Part shown: positions 1 to 8,239 of the stretch, piece after piece
Numbering within the stretch: position 1 is the stretch's first letter
How the letters are laid out: the number at the start of each line of letters is the position of its first letter
Origin: Bacilli bacterium
GTDB taxonomy: Bacteria > Bacillota_I > Bacilli_A > RF39 > UBA660
Reading direction: 5' to 3'
DNA: 39,051 nucleotides
Assembly: GCA_918219625.1 (NCBI GenBank)
Contig: CAKJXT010000044.1
Span: 1-39,051, forward strand
Position numbers and translations under genes: made by a program
Notes under the pieces: generated by a model
Told to the model about the DNA's origin: nothing
Databases searched by the model: none
What the model saw: only the letters and a program-made list of their open reading frames with translations

Positions 1-870
1 GTTGTTGTTGGTCCTACTGCAGTTGGGAAGACTAAGATGGGTATAGAACTTGCTAAAAGATATAATGGTGAAGTTATAAATGGTGATAGTACTCAAGTTT
101 ATCGTGATTTAGATATTGCGACTGCTAAAGCAACTTTATCTGAAATGGAAGGTATTGTTCATCGTTTAATTGATATTAAGAATATTGATGAAGAATATAC
201 AGTTTTTGATTTTCAAAACGATTGTAGAAAATGTATATCTGATATTTTATCCCGTGGTAAGACTCCTATTATTGTTGGAGGAACAGGTCTTTATATTAAA
301 GCAGCATTATATGATTATAAGTTTGATTTAGAGAGTACTAGTTTTGATTATAGTGATTATAGTGATGATGAATTATATGAGAGATTACTTTCTATAGATC
401 CTAATACATGTATTCATAAGAATAATCGTAAGAGGGTAGAAAGAGCATTATCTTATTACGATTCTACTGGTAAAGTGTTGAGTTCTAAAGATAAAACTGA
501 TGAATTATTATATGACTGTGTTTTTATAGGTTTGACTACTTCTAGGGATATTTTATATGATAGAATTAATAAAAGAGTTGATTCTATGATTTCTAATGGA
601 TTGATAGATGAAGCTAAGAAAATTTATTCAACTGGTATTAGAAGCAAAGCTGTAATGACACCTATTGGCTATAAGGAATTATTTGATTATTTTGATGGTA
701 ATTCTGATTTAGAAAGTTGTATTGAAATAATAAAGCAAAGAAGTAGAAATTATGCGAAAAGACAGTATACATGGTTTAATAATCAAATGAGTATTCATTG
801 GTTTGATGTTGATTTCGAATGTTTTTCTAATACTGTAGGTAAAGTTATTAGCTATATTGATAATTTGTAA
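1..870 (+). CDS. miaA: tRNA dimethylallyltransferase MiaA (5' end outside window)
   Basis: MiaA transfers a dimethylallyl group to A37 of tRNAs that read codons starting with U. The reading frame is open from the first base. The first visible residues contain the P-loop GPTAVGKTK (residues 4-12 of the fragment), followed by the family signature GDSTQVY (28-34), IIVGGTGLYIKA and a C-terminal RQYTWFNNQ segment. The ATG at 37 lies after the P-loop, so the true start is outside the window. Some 289 residues are visible against a usual 300-315, so only a few N-terminal residues are missing. A hairpin terminator follows directly. Family identity is secure. Confidence 0.95.
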   Translation, partial: VVVGPTAVGKTKMGIELAKRYNGEVINGDSTQVYRDLDIATAKATLSEMEGIVHRLIDIKNIDEEYTVFDFQNDCRKCISDILSRGKTPIIVGGTGLYIKAALYDYKFDLESTSFDYSDYSDDELYERLLSIDPNTCIHKNNRKRVERALSYYDSTGKVLSSKDKTDELLYDCVFIGLTTSRDILYDRINKRVDSMISNGLIDEAKKIYSTGIRSKAVMTPIGYKELFDYFDGNSDLESCIEIIKQRSRNYAKRQYTWFNNQMSIHWFDVDFECFSNTVGKVISYIDNL

Positions 871-877
871 AGATAAG

Positions 878-908
878 TGTAAATCTTGTTATTTGATTTA
901 CATTTTTT
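878..908 (+). terminator. Intrinsic terminator after miaA
   Basis: The inverted repeat TGTAAATC (878-885) / GATTTACA (895-902) has a 9-base loop and is followed by six T. It starts 8 bases after the miaA stop. Confidence 0.8.
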
Positions 909-1091
909 ATTGTTATTTTTTTTATTTTTGGTACAATTGGTTATTTAATATATCAAGATAATATTTTAAAAGATGGTTGTGTAACTGTTGGCAATTTTTA
1001 TGTAAGTATTATTGATGGTGAGATTGGTTCTGCTATTAGAGGAAGTTGTAGTAGTTATGCTTCTATTGGTGATGTAGCATTCAGAATGTAA
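897..1091 (+). pseudogene. Possible small ORF remnant without start codon
   Basis: This frame is open from 897 to a TAA at 1089-1091 and would encode about 64 residues: a hydrophobic start (FFIVIFFIFGTIGYLIY) and then a Cys- and Gly-containing segment. It has no in-frame ATG, GTG or TTG, so it can only be a relic, a gene with an ATT start, or chance. The protein-like composition (one hydrophobic helix, then a mixed segment) argues mildly against chance. It sits between the miaA terminator and the convergent terminator of the RNase J gene. I recognise no family. Confidence 0.25.
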
Positions 1092-1121
1092 AAAAAATGA
1101 GATTTTAGTTCTCATTTTTTT
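1091..1121. terminator. Bidirectional terminator, serves RNase J gene on minus strand
   Basis: The inverted repeat AATGAGA (1096-1102) / TCTCATT (1110-1116) is flanked by an A-run on the left and a T-run on the right, so it can act in both directions. The RNase J stop codon (1105-1107 on the plus strand) lies in the loop. Confidence 0.8.
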
Positions 1122-2793
1122 CTTTTTTAATATCCATTATTACGGGTAGGATAATTGGTTTTCTGCCTGTTTTATCCATTATATATTCAGCAAGTTCTGT
1201 TATTATTTGAGTTTTTATTTCATTATAATTTATGTGTCCTTTTAATTTTGTTATAATTGCTTTTTTTACTATTTCTTCTAATTGTTTTAGTAATTCTTGA
1301 TTATCATTTACTAGTACAAATCCTCTTGTTGTTATATTTGGATTTCCTAGTAATATGTTATTTTTTGTATCTATATTTGCGATTACTACTACAATTCCAT
1401 CACTTGCCATTGTTTTTCTGTCTTTCATTACAGCGTTTCCAACATTTCCAATTCTATTTCCGTCTACATAAACATCTCCAGCTTGTATTTTTTCATTTGA
1501 TTTTGTTATTTTTCCTTTGTTCATTAATAATACTTCACCGTTTTCAAGCACAAAAGTATTTTCTTTTGGTATTCCACAAGCAATTCCTAGATCTGCATGT
1601 GTTTTTAACATTCTGTGTTCACCGTGGAATGGCATGAAGTATTTTGGATTAATTAATCTAATCATTAATTTTAATTCTTCTTGATTTCCGTGTCCACTTG
1701 TATGTACATCATTTAGTGATGTGTTTGTATATACTTTAACACCTTTTAAGTATAATTTATTAATTGTTCTTGAAATACTTATTGCGTTTCCTGGAATAGC
1801 AGATGATGAAAATACGACCAGGTCATTTTCTTTTAATTTTATTTGTTTATGTGTTCCATTTGCGATTCTTGATAGAGCTGCAAGTGGTTCTCCTTGTGTT
1901 CCAGTACATAGTAAACATACTTTTTCACTTGGAAGACTATTTGATTCTTCTGGAGTTACGAATATTTCTTTATGTTTTATATATCCATCTTGTATAGATA
2001 TATCAATATTATTTTCCATACTTCTTCCGAATATAGCGATTTTTCTGTCATTTCTTTTACATGTATCAACTATATGTTTTAGTCTGTATATGTTTGATGC
2101 GAATGTTGCGATGATTATTCTTCCGTAATGTTTTTTAAATATTTCTCCTAATGTTTCATCTACTTTGGATTCGCTTGTTGAGAATCCTGGATTTAGTGCA
2201 TTTGTACTATCACTTAGAAGTAGAGTTACTCCTTCTGATCCAATTTTGGCCATTTTGTGTAAGTTAGCCATTGGACCGATTGGAGTTAAGTCAAATTTAA
2301 AGTCTCCTGTTGTTACTATTGTACCATTTGGAGTTTTAATACATATACCGTGTGAATCTGGTATAGAGTGAGTAGTCATAAAAAATTCTACTTCTATATA
2401 TTTAAATTTTACTTTTGTTTTTTCATCGAATGTTATTAGATTATCATATCTAATACCTCTATCTTCTAATTTTCTTCTTATTAATCCGACTGCTTGATTT
2501 GGAGCATATATTTTTGGAATTTCAACATTTTGTAGTAAGAATGGAATAGCTCCTATATGGTCTTCATGACCGTGTGTTATAAATACCGCTTTTATTTTAC
2601 TTTCGTTTTGTTTTAAAAAAGTAAAGTCTGGAATTATATAGTTTACTCCAGGTAGTTCTCCTTGTGGAAATGTTATACCGACATCCGTAATAATTATTTC
2701 ATTTTTATGCATTACACAATACATATTTTTACCGACTTCTCCAAGTCCGCCTAGTGCGAAGATTTTTGTTGCTTCGTCTTCAAATAATTTCAT
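1105..2793 (-). CDS. rnjA: Ribonuclease J
   Basis: RNase J is a metallo-beta-lactamase/beta-CASP 5' exonuclease and endonuclease for mRNA turnover and rRNA maturation in Gram-positive bacteria. The protein has 562 residues, close to the usual 555. Visible are the metal-binding HGHEDH (74-79), THSIPDSHG with His142, TTGDFKFD (Asp164), SDSTNA and a late FHGEHRML. The start at 2793 (MKLFEDEATK) follows AAAGGAG. An upstream in-frame ATG at 2838 is rejected because it overlaps the -10 region of the promoter. The gene is monocistronic, divergent from the 518-aa gene and convergent with miaA. A or B type cannot be decided from one copy; rnjA is the default. Confidence 0.93.
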   Translation of the reverse strand: MKLFEDEATKIFALGGLGEVGKNMYCVMHKNEIIITDVGITFPQGELPGVNYIIPDFTFLKQNESKIKAVFITHGHEDHIGAIPFLLQNVEIPKIYAPNQAVGLIRRKLEDRGIRYDNLITFDEKTKVKFKYIEVEFFMTTHSIPDSHGICIKTPNGTIVTTGDFKFDLTPIGPMANLHKMAKIGSEGVTLLLSDSTNALNPGFSTSESKVDETLGEIFKKHYGRIIIATFASNIYRLKHIVDTCKRNDRKIAIFGRSMENNIDISIQDGYIKHKEIFVTPEESNSLPSEKVCLLCTGTQGEPLAALSRIANGTHKQIKLKENDLVVFSSSAIPGNAISISRTINKLYLKGVKVYTNTSLNDVHTSGHGNQEELKLMIRLINPKYFMPFHGEHRMLKTHADLGIACGIPKENTFVLENGEVLLMNKGKITKSNEKIQAGDVYVDGNRIGNVGNAVMKDRKTMASDGIVVVIANIDTKNNILLGNPNITTRGFVLVNDNQELLKQLEEIVKKAIITKLKGHINYNEIKTQIITELAEYIMDKTGRKPIILPVIMDIKKEKNEN

Positions 2794-2829
2794 TATAAAC
2801 TCCTTTCTTTTTTTGTATAGGACTTTATA

Positions 2830-2858
2830 ATTATACATGTTTTTGTTTAATTTGTCTA
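2830..2858 (-). promoter_or_regulatory. Promoter of RNase J gene
   Basis: Read on the minus strand: TAGACA (plus 2853-2858), a 17-base spacer, then TATAAT (plus 2830-2835). It lies about 37 bases upstream of the chosen start and overlaps the rejected longer start. Confidence 0.75.
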
Positions 2859-2945
2859 GTTTTGTTTTAAAACATTATTAATAATTGTTGTCAAGATTTA
2901 TTTTTAATTGTTTTTGGCTTTGTGTAAATGTTTTGTAAAAAATGG

Positions 2946-2974
2946 TTTATTTTGATTGCAAAAAATGTTATAAT
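2946..2974 (+). promoter_or_regulatory. Extended -10 promoter of the 518-aa gene
   Basis: TTTATT (2946-2951), a 17-base spacer, then TATAAT (2969-2974) preceded by TGT, giving the extended -10 form TGnTATAAT. It is back to back with the RNase J promoter. Confidence 0.7.
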
Positions 2975-3039
2975 GTTATATAGGGTAAAAGAATAAGGGT
3001 TTAATATATAAGATTTATGTATTAGAAAGGAGTTGGCTT

Positions 3040-4596
3040 ATGGATGTTAATTTTGAGTTAGTAAAAAGAATTATATCTAGTGATGAGTTATGTGATAAAG
3101 TCAACTCTGGTGATAATAGGGAAATTTATATTAAACAAATTCAAAATTATGTTTTATCTTTACTTGATAATTTTAATTCTAATATAGATTATATTAATAG
3201 GTATATAAGAAAGTTTGTTTTACAAAAGAACAGTGAAGATATTTTTTTTGATAAAGTAATGCTTAAATGTGGTGGTTTAAATATTAAAGATTCTGAGTAT
3301 TTAAGCATACTTGATAGTATGGGTTATAATTCAATAAAGGAATCTTTATTAAAAAAATATAATGATTATATTGTTAATAAAACTAAGGTTTCTTCGGATA
3401 CTTTGATTAAAATGCTTAATTTTTATTGTTATACATGTTCAAATTTTGTTTTTGATTCTGATTATATTAATTATTTTACATATTATTTATATTCAATGGA
3501 GGTTAATTTAAGTTTTGAACTTATTTCATATTTTTATAAACAATTTGCTTTATGTTTTTCTAATAGTAAGGGGATTTATACATCTTTTGTTGTTCTTGAT
3601 GATTTTGAAAAGGTTGATCCTTATTATGATAATGTAAAGAATAAAATTATTATTTATAAAAATAATATTAAAGGGGTAGTTGATCCTTTTGTTCTTGCTG
3701 ATATATTCTTTCAAATAACTTATTTATATATTTTGAAAGGTATAAATGATTCTGAAAATAAAATGTATACTTTTGAACAATTAGAACTTGTTAAGGAAAT
3801 TTGTTTAATTAGTATATTAGGACCTGACTATTATGATGTTAATTATAGTGATATAGGGTATTCTTCTTATTTGAAAAAACAATCTTTAGAGGTTGCTTCT
3901 AAGTATTTTGCTGCATTAGGTTTAAATGTTTCTATTAAAAAGGATATTAATTTTATATCTGTTGATAGGAAGTTAGATAGTAAGACTGATAATGTTATTT
4001 CTATTGATGTTTTGTTTGATCAGATTATTAAAAGAGAAAATCCTAATCTTATTTCTAGTTTGGTTAGAAGTTATCCTGTTTTAGGTAGTGAATATAAGGG
4101 TGGTAAGAAGAAGTCTTTACTTGATTTGATTTTAGATATATATACTAATAAGAGATTGCTTATTAATCTAAATAGGGATTTAGAATGGTATAAAAGAAAG
4201 AAAGAAGACGATATTGTTGTTAAACCTAAAATAGAGCATTTGAATAATAAGATTTCTATATGTAATAGTTATATTGGTGTTATGAATTCTATTATTATGA
4301 ATGGTGATTTAACTACTTATGATTTATTGCGTAGTATTAGTGATTTAATAACTTACAGTCATTCTAATAAAATGGTTAAAAATGATATTTGCTTAGTTAT
4401 GAGTGAAGTTATTCCTAAAAAGATTAGAAGATTATGTCTTGATAGGGATGATGAGTATAAGGGAGAATTAAAGAAGAAAATTATTAAATGTTATTTGGAT
4501 TCTTTAGAACTTGTTAAGAATCAAATTAGTGTTGATTATTTTATGAAGTTATATTCAACTTTACAGTTGTGTATTTCAGCTTTTGATGTTGATTAA
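3040..4596 (+). CDS. Unrecognised 518-aa protein
   Basis: I do not recognise this protein. It starts with ATG behind AAAGGAG, 8 bases upstream, so translation is well supported. The composition is rich in Asn, Lys, Ile, Tyr and Ser and the predicted structure is mostly helical, without a signal peptide, clear membrane segment or catalytic motif. A central stretch (about 190-250) has alternating hydrophobic and polar residues. It is monocistronic: its own extended -10 promoter lies upstream and the dusB promoter overlaps its last codons. Its place between conserved RNA-metabolism genes suggests a stable lineage-specific gene, but that is only inference. Confidence 0.75.
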   Translation: MDVNFELVKRIISSDELCDKVNSGDNREIYIKQIQNYVLSLLDNFNSNIDYINRYIRKFVLQKNSEDIFFDKVMLKCGGLNIKDSEYLSILDSMGYNSIKESLLKKYNDYIVNKTKVSSDTLIKMLNFYCYTCSNFVFDSDYINYFTYYLYSMEVNLSFELISYFYKQFALCFSNSKGIYTSFVVLDDFEKVDPYYDNVKNKIIIYKNNIKGVVDPFVLADIFFQITYLYILKGINDSENKMYTFEQLELVKEICLISILGPDYYDVNYSDIGYSSYLKKQSLEVASKYFAALGLNVSIKKDINFISVDRKLDSKTDNVISIDVLFDQIIKRENPNLISSLVRSYPVLGSEYKGGKKKSLLDLILDIYTNKRLLINLNRDLEWYKRKKEDDIVVKPKIEHLNNKISICNSYIGVMNSIIMNGDLTTYDLLRSISDLITYSHSNKMVKNDICLVMSEVIPKKIRRLCLDRDDEYKGELKKKIIKCYLDSLELVKNQISVDYFMKLYSTLQLCISAFDVD

Positions 4597-4617
4597 ATAT
4601 ATTATTTATATTATAAT
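4589..4617 (+). promoter_or_regulatory. Promoter of the dusB-RDD-lysS operon
   Basis: TTGATT (4589-4594), a 17-base spacer, TATAAT (4612-4617). The -35 box overlaps the stop region of the preceding gene. The expected transcript start, near 4624, leaves a leader of about 12 bases holding only the GGTGA Shine-Dalgarno. Confidence 0.75.
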
Positions 4618-4635
4618 ATTTCATTGGTGATTTTT

Positions 4636-5613
4636 ATGTTTTGTATTGGCAATGTAAAAATTAAGAATAGAGTAGTACTTGCTCCTATGGCTGGTATTTC
4701 TAATGCTTCATATATGAAAATATGTGAGGAAATGGGAGTGGGTTATGCAGTTAGTGAATTAATAAGTGCTGAAGCTATTATTAGGGATAATAAGAAGACT
4801 TTTGATATGCTTGATGGATTTGACAAATTAAATATTCCATACGCTATTCAAATATTTGGTGGTAATCCAGAAGTTATGGGAAAGGCTGCTTCAATTATTT
4901 GTGATAAGTATCATCCTTCTATTATTGATATTAATATGGGTTGTCCTGTTCCTAAAGTAGCAGTTAGAAGTTGTGCAGGAAGTTCTTTATTAAAGAATCC
5001 GGATTTAGTTTATTCAGTTGTTAAAGCTGTTGTTGATAGTGTTAGTATTCCTGTTACTGTTAAGATTAGAAGTGGATGGGATAGTAATAGTATAAATGCA
5101 GCCATGATTGCGAAGATTATTGAGAAAGCAGGCGCTAGCGCTATATGTGTTCATCCTAGAACTAGAGCTCAAGGTTATACTGGTCATTCTGATTGGAATA
5201 TAATTAAATTAGTTAAAGAAAGTGTTAATATTCCTGTTATTGGTAATGGTGATATTAATTCATGCTATGATGCAAAAGATATGATTAATTCTACTGGATG
5301 TGATGCAGTTATGATTGGTAGAGCTTGTATTGGCAATCCTTGGATAATTCGTGATAGTGTTAATTATATAGAAAATGGTATATTACCTAGTTCTATTAGT
5401 TTAAGTGATAGAATCTCTATGATTAAGAAACATATAAATTATTTACTTTTGATAAAGCCAGAGAAAGTTGTTGTTTTAGAGATGCGTATGCATATTAGTA
5501 AGTATTTAAAAGGTATTAAAGGTGTTGCTAATGTTAATGTTTTAATTAATAAGGCAAATAGCATCAGTGATATTTATTCTATTTTAGATAGTTTGGAGGA
5601 TATGAATGTTTAA
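4636..5613 (+). CDS. dusB: tRNA-dihydrouridine synthase DusB-type
   Basis: This FMN enzyme reduces uridine to dihydrouridine in tRNA D-loops. The 325-residue TIM-barrel protein shows VVLAPMAGISN near the N-terminus, NMGCPVPKV with the conserved Cys, the FMN/phosphate segment CVHPRTRAQGYTG, VIGNGDI and DAVMIGRACIGNPW. The start at 4636 (MFCIGNVKIKN) follows GGTGA with 5 bases between; a TTG at 4624 is less likely. The gene overlaps the RDD gene by 8 bases and starts an operon ending with lysS, a common Bacillota arrangement of tRNA modification with aminoacylation. Confidence 0.93.
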   Translation: MFCIGNVKIKNRVVLAPMAGISNASYMKICEEMGVGYAVSELISAEAIIRDNKKTFDMLDGFDKLNIPYAIQIFGGNPEVMGKAASIICDKYHPSIIDINMGCPVPKVAVRSCAGSSLLKNPDLVYSVVKAVVDSVSIPVTVKIRSGWDSNSINAAMIAKIIEKAGASAICVHPRTRAQGYTGHSDWNIIKLVKESVNIPVIGNGDINSCYDAKDMINSTGCDAVMIGRACIGNPWIIRDSVNYIENGILPSSISLSDRISMIKKHINYLLLIKPEKVVVLEMRMHISKYLKGIKGVANVNVLINKANSISDIYSILDSLEDMNV

Positions 5614-6190
5614 AAAAAGATTTTTTTCATATATTATTGATATATTTATATTGAGTTTTATTTTGGTTGTAATTGGTTCATTTATTCCTGCTAGTGATAG
5701 AGTTAATAATCTAAGTTCAGAGCTTCTTTCTCTTAGTGAGAGTTTTATTAAAAGTGAAATTGGTGGTAGAGCTTATTTAAGTCAATATGCTAGTATATTT
5801 TATAACATTGATAAGCAAATGTTTTTAACTAGTTTAATTGATGTTGCTGTTTCTATTTTATATTTTGTTGTTTATCCACTTTATAATGGTGGACAAAGTA
5901 TTGGAAAGAAACTTAATGGTATAAAAATTGTTTCTAATGATGATAATGATGTAAGTGCGAATGCATTGATTTTTAGATATTTATTAATGGATAGCATTGG
6001 TGTTTCAATATTATCTATGTGTTCTTTATTTATATTTAAAGATATGAATTACTTAATTATTACATTAATTCTTGGATTTTTGCAATTTTTAGTAGTAATT
6101 ATTAGTATTTTTATGGTATTATATAGGCATGATTTTAAAAGTTTACCTGATTTAGTTGCAGGTACAAAAGTAATAGAGGTGAAAAAATGA
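5606..6190 (+). CDS. RDD-family membrane protein
   Basis: This is a 194-residue integral membrane protein of the RDD family, whose role is poorly known (transport or ion homeostasis has been proposed for some members). It begins KKRFFSYIIDIFIL, the Arg and Asp of the family pattern at the start of the first membrane helix. There are about four hydrophobic segments (8-27, 72-92, 120-140, 148-172), a GGQSIGKKLNGIKIV segment and a C-terminal DLVAGTKVIEV. The start overlaps the end of dusB and lies behind GGAGG. The TGA stop overlaps the lysS ATG. Confidence 0.85.
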   Translation: MFKKRFFSYIIDIFILSFILVVIGSFIPASDRVNNLSSELLSLSESFIKSEIGGRAYLSQYASIFYNIDKQMFLTSLIDVAVSILYFVVYPLYNGGQSIGKKLNGIKIVSNDDNDVSANALIFRYLLMDSIGVSILSMCSLFIFKDMNYLIITLILGFLQFLVVIISIFMVLYRHDFKSLPDLVAGTKVIEVKK

Positions 6191-7662
6191 AAGAATATAG
6201 TGAACAAGAGTTAATAAGAAGAGATAAAGTTGAAGAGATTAGAAAGGTATGTAATCCTTATCCAGAAAAATATGATGTTAATTATTCTTTAAAAGATGCT
6301 GGTTCTTTAGATGATGGTACATCTGATGTAAGAGTCGCTGGAAGAATTATATTTATGAGAAAGATGGGAAAATTAAGTTTCTTAAAGATAAGAGATTTAG
6401 AAGGTGAAATACAAGTTTCTATTAAAATTGATTGCGTTGGTGAAGATAGATATTCTTTCTTTAAATCTAATATTGATTTAGGAGATTTTATTGGAGTATG
6501 TGGTGAAGTATTTACTACTCAAACTGGTGAAAAGACTGTTAGAGCTGATAGTTTTGAGTTTTTGGGTAAAGCTTTAAGACCTCTTCCTGAAAAGTTTCAT
6601 GGTTTAACTGACATTGAACAAAAGTATCGTCAAAGATATGTTGATTTGATTACTAATGAAGAGTCTAGAAGAATTTTCTTGGGTAGAAGTAAGTTTTATT
6701 TATTCTTAAGAAATTATTTAGCTGATAATGGATTCTTAGAAGTTGAAACTCCAATTGTTCAAACAAGCGTAAGTGGTGCTAGTGCTAAACCATTCTTTAC
6801 TCATTATAATGCTCTTGATTTGGATTGTAATTTAAGAATTGCTCCAGAGTGTTATTTAAAGGAGCTTGTTGTTGGTGGATATGATAAGGTTTTTGAAGTC
6901 GCTAAGTGTTTTAGAAATGAAGGAATGGATCCACAACATAATCCTGAATTCACTCAAATAGAATGGTATTGTGCTTATTGGAATTTTGAAGATAATATTA
7001 ATTTCTTTGAAAAGTTCTTAAGAGATTCTATTAAGTTCTTGACTGGTAGTGAAGTTATTACTTCAGGTGGTAGTGAATTAGATTTTTCTAAACCATTTGA
7101 AAGAGTTAATTATATTGAGAGATTAACAGAAATATTAGGTTTTGATTTCTTAAGAGAAACTGATGTTGATGCTTATAAGGCTAAGGTTGTTGAAAAAGGA
7201 TTCTTTAGTTTAAAGGATATGGAAGAGTATAAGAGTTTAGCTCAATTAACCGATTTCTTATACAAGAAGTTATTGCGAGCTAATATAGTTGGACCTGTTG
7301 TTATGTATAACTATCCTGCTATATTAAAACCACTTGCTCGTAGAAATGATACTGATCCTGATACAGTTGATTGTTTCCAAGTTGTTGTTAATGGTGCTGA
7401 AATATGTAATGCTTATTCAGAGTTAGTTAATCCAATTGAACAAAAGGCTTCTTTTGAACAACAATTAGAGGCTAAGGCTCAAGGTGATGATGAGACTATG
7501 GATATGGATTTTGATTATCTATCAGCTATGGAACAAGGTATGCCACCAATATCTGGATTAGGTGTTGGAATTGATAGATTAATCATGCTAGCATATGATG
7601 CCCCATCTTTAAGGGATGTTATATTATTCCCAACAATGAAACCAGTTGAAAAAGTAGACTAA
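6187..7662 (+). CDS. lysS: Lysyl-tRNA synthetase, class II
   Basis: LysS charges tRNA-Lys. The 491-residue length is normal. The N-terminal OB-fold anticodon-binding domain covers roughly 45-130 (VRVAGRIIFMRKMGKLSF). Class II motif 2 is FRNEGMDPQHNPEFTQIE (242-259) and motif 3 is GLGVGIDRLIML (457-468). ATG overlaps the TGA of the RDD gene (ATGA), which points to translational coupling; GAGGTGA lies just upstream. A terminator straddles the stop codon. Confidence 0.97.
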   Translation: MKEYSEQELIRRDKVEEIRKVCNPYPEKYDVNYSLKDAGSLDDGTSDVRVAGRIIFMRKMGKLSFLKIRDLEGEIQVSIKIDCVGEDRYSFFKSNIDLGDFIGVCGEVFTTQTGEKTVRADSFEFLGKALRPLPEKFHGLTDIEQKYRQRYVDLITNEESRRIFLGRSKFYLFLRNYLADNGFLEVETPIVQTSVSGASAKPFFTHYNALDLDCNLRIAPECYLKELVVGGYDKVFEVAKCFRNEGMDPQHNPEFTQIEWYCAYWNFEDNINFFEKFLRDSIKFLTGSEVITSGGSELDFSKPFERVNYIERLTEILGFDFLRETDVDAYKAKVVEKGFFSLKDMEEYKSLAQLTDFLYKKLLRANIVGPVVMYNYPAILKPLARRNDTDPDTVDCFQVVVNGAEICNAYSELVNPIEQKASFEQQLEAKAQGDDETMDMDFDYLSAMEQGMPPISGLGVGIDRLIMLAYDAPSLRDVILFPTMKPVEKVD

Positions 7663-7677
7663 TATGTTTACTTTTTT
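7650..7677 (+). terminator. Terminator after lysS, overlapping the dut promoter
   Basis: The stem AGTAGAC (7653-7659) / GTTTACT (7666-7672), with one G-T pair and a TAATAT loop, is followed by T-rich sequence. The lysS stop (7660-7662) is in the loop. The 3' arm provides the -35 box of the next promoter. Confidence 0.75.
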
Positions 7678-7696
7678 CTTTTTTGAATGTTATAAT
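7668..7696 (+). promoter_or_regulatory. Promoter of the dUTPase-like gene
   Basis: TTACTT (7668-7673) in the terminator arm, a 17-base spacer, TGT plus TATAAT (7691-7696). The expected transcript start near 7703 coincides with the GGTGA ribosome-binding site, leaving a leader of about 9 bases. Confidence 0.65.
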
Positions 7697-7711
7697 TGTT
7701 TTGGTGATTGT

Positions 7712-8173
7712 ATGAGAGATTTTGAGAAAATTAGTTTTGAACAGTTTTGTAAAGATGTTAAAAATGATAGAGAATTGTATGATAGTTATAAGTTGCCAAC
7801 ACGTGGTTCCAGTAAGACTGCCGGGTATGATTTTTATTTAATAGAGGATGTTACTCTGAATCCTGGTGAAATTGTTAAGATTCCTACAGGTATTAAAGCT
7901 TATTATGGCGATGATGAGGTTTTGTTTTTAATAGTTAGAAGTTCTACTGGATTTAAATATAATATTAGACTTGTTAATCAAGTGGGGGTAATTGACGCTG
8001 ATTATTATAATAATAGTAGTAATGAAGGACATATGTTTACAAAACTACAAAATGAAAGCGATCAGGTTTATACTTTTAAAGCAGGAGATAAGCTTGTGCA
8101 AGGTATATTTATGAAGTATTTAACAACTGATAGTGATTTAAATTTAGAAATGGAAAGAGTTTCTGATAAGTAA
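7712..8173 (+). CDS. dut: dUTPase-like protein lacking motif V
   Basis: Trimeric dUTPases hydrolyse dUTP to dUMP and keep uracil out of DNA. The protein has 153 residues from ATG 7712, which follows GGTGA; the frame opens upstream but that part lies in the terminator and promoter. Motif I is TAGYDFY (36-42), motif II RSSTG (76-80), motif III GVIDADY (92-98) and motif IV AGDKLVQG (124-131). Motif V, the Gly-rich C-terminal arm that closes over the nucleotide of the neighbouring subunit, is absent: the protein ends EMERVSDK where GGFGSTG is expected. It may be active with altered kinetics or have another role. It is monocistronic. Confidence 0.85.
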   Translation: MRDFEKISFEQFCKDVKNDRELYDSYKLPTRGSSKTAGYDFYLIEDVTLNPGEIVKIPTGIKAYYGDDEVLFLIVRSSTGFKYNIRLVNQVGVIDADYYNNSSNEGHMFTKLQNESDQVYTFKAGDKLVQGIFMKYLTTDSDLNLEMERVSDK

Positions 8174-8191
8174 GTGAAAACTTACTTTTTT
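8168..8191 (+). terminator. Terminator after the dUTPase-like gene
   Basis: AAGTAAGT (8168-8175), GAAA loop, ACTTACTT (8180-8187), then T. The stop codon TAA (8171-8173) is inside the 5' arm. The hairpin is nearly identical to the one at 8726. Confidence 0.85.
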
Positions 8192-8192
8192 C

Positions 8193-8222
8193 TTGACATT
8201 CAGTTAATTATTAAGTTACAAT
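8193..8222 (+). promoter_or_regulatory. Promoter of the MazF-like gene
   Basis: A consensus TTGACA (8193-8198), an 18-base spacer and TACAAT (8217-8222). The -35 box begins 2 bases after the terminator U-tract. The expected start near 8229 coincides with GAGGTGA. Confidence 0.75.
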
Positions 8223-8239
8223 TAATTTGAGGTGAAATT

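Noticed and set aside
1257..2371. Plus-strand ORFs within the RNase J gene
   Set aside because: They are Leu/Phe-rich shadows of the minus-strand coding sequence with no ribosome-binding sites.
2794..2838. Longer start for RNase J (ATG at 2838, MYNYKVLYKK...)
   Set aside because: It overlaps the -10 box of the promoter, and AAAGGAG precedes the inner ATG at 2793 where conserved sequence begins.
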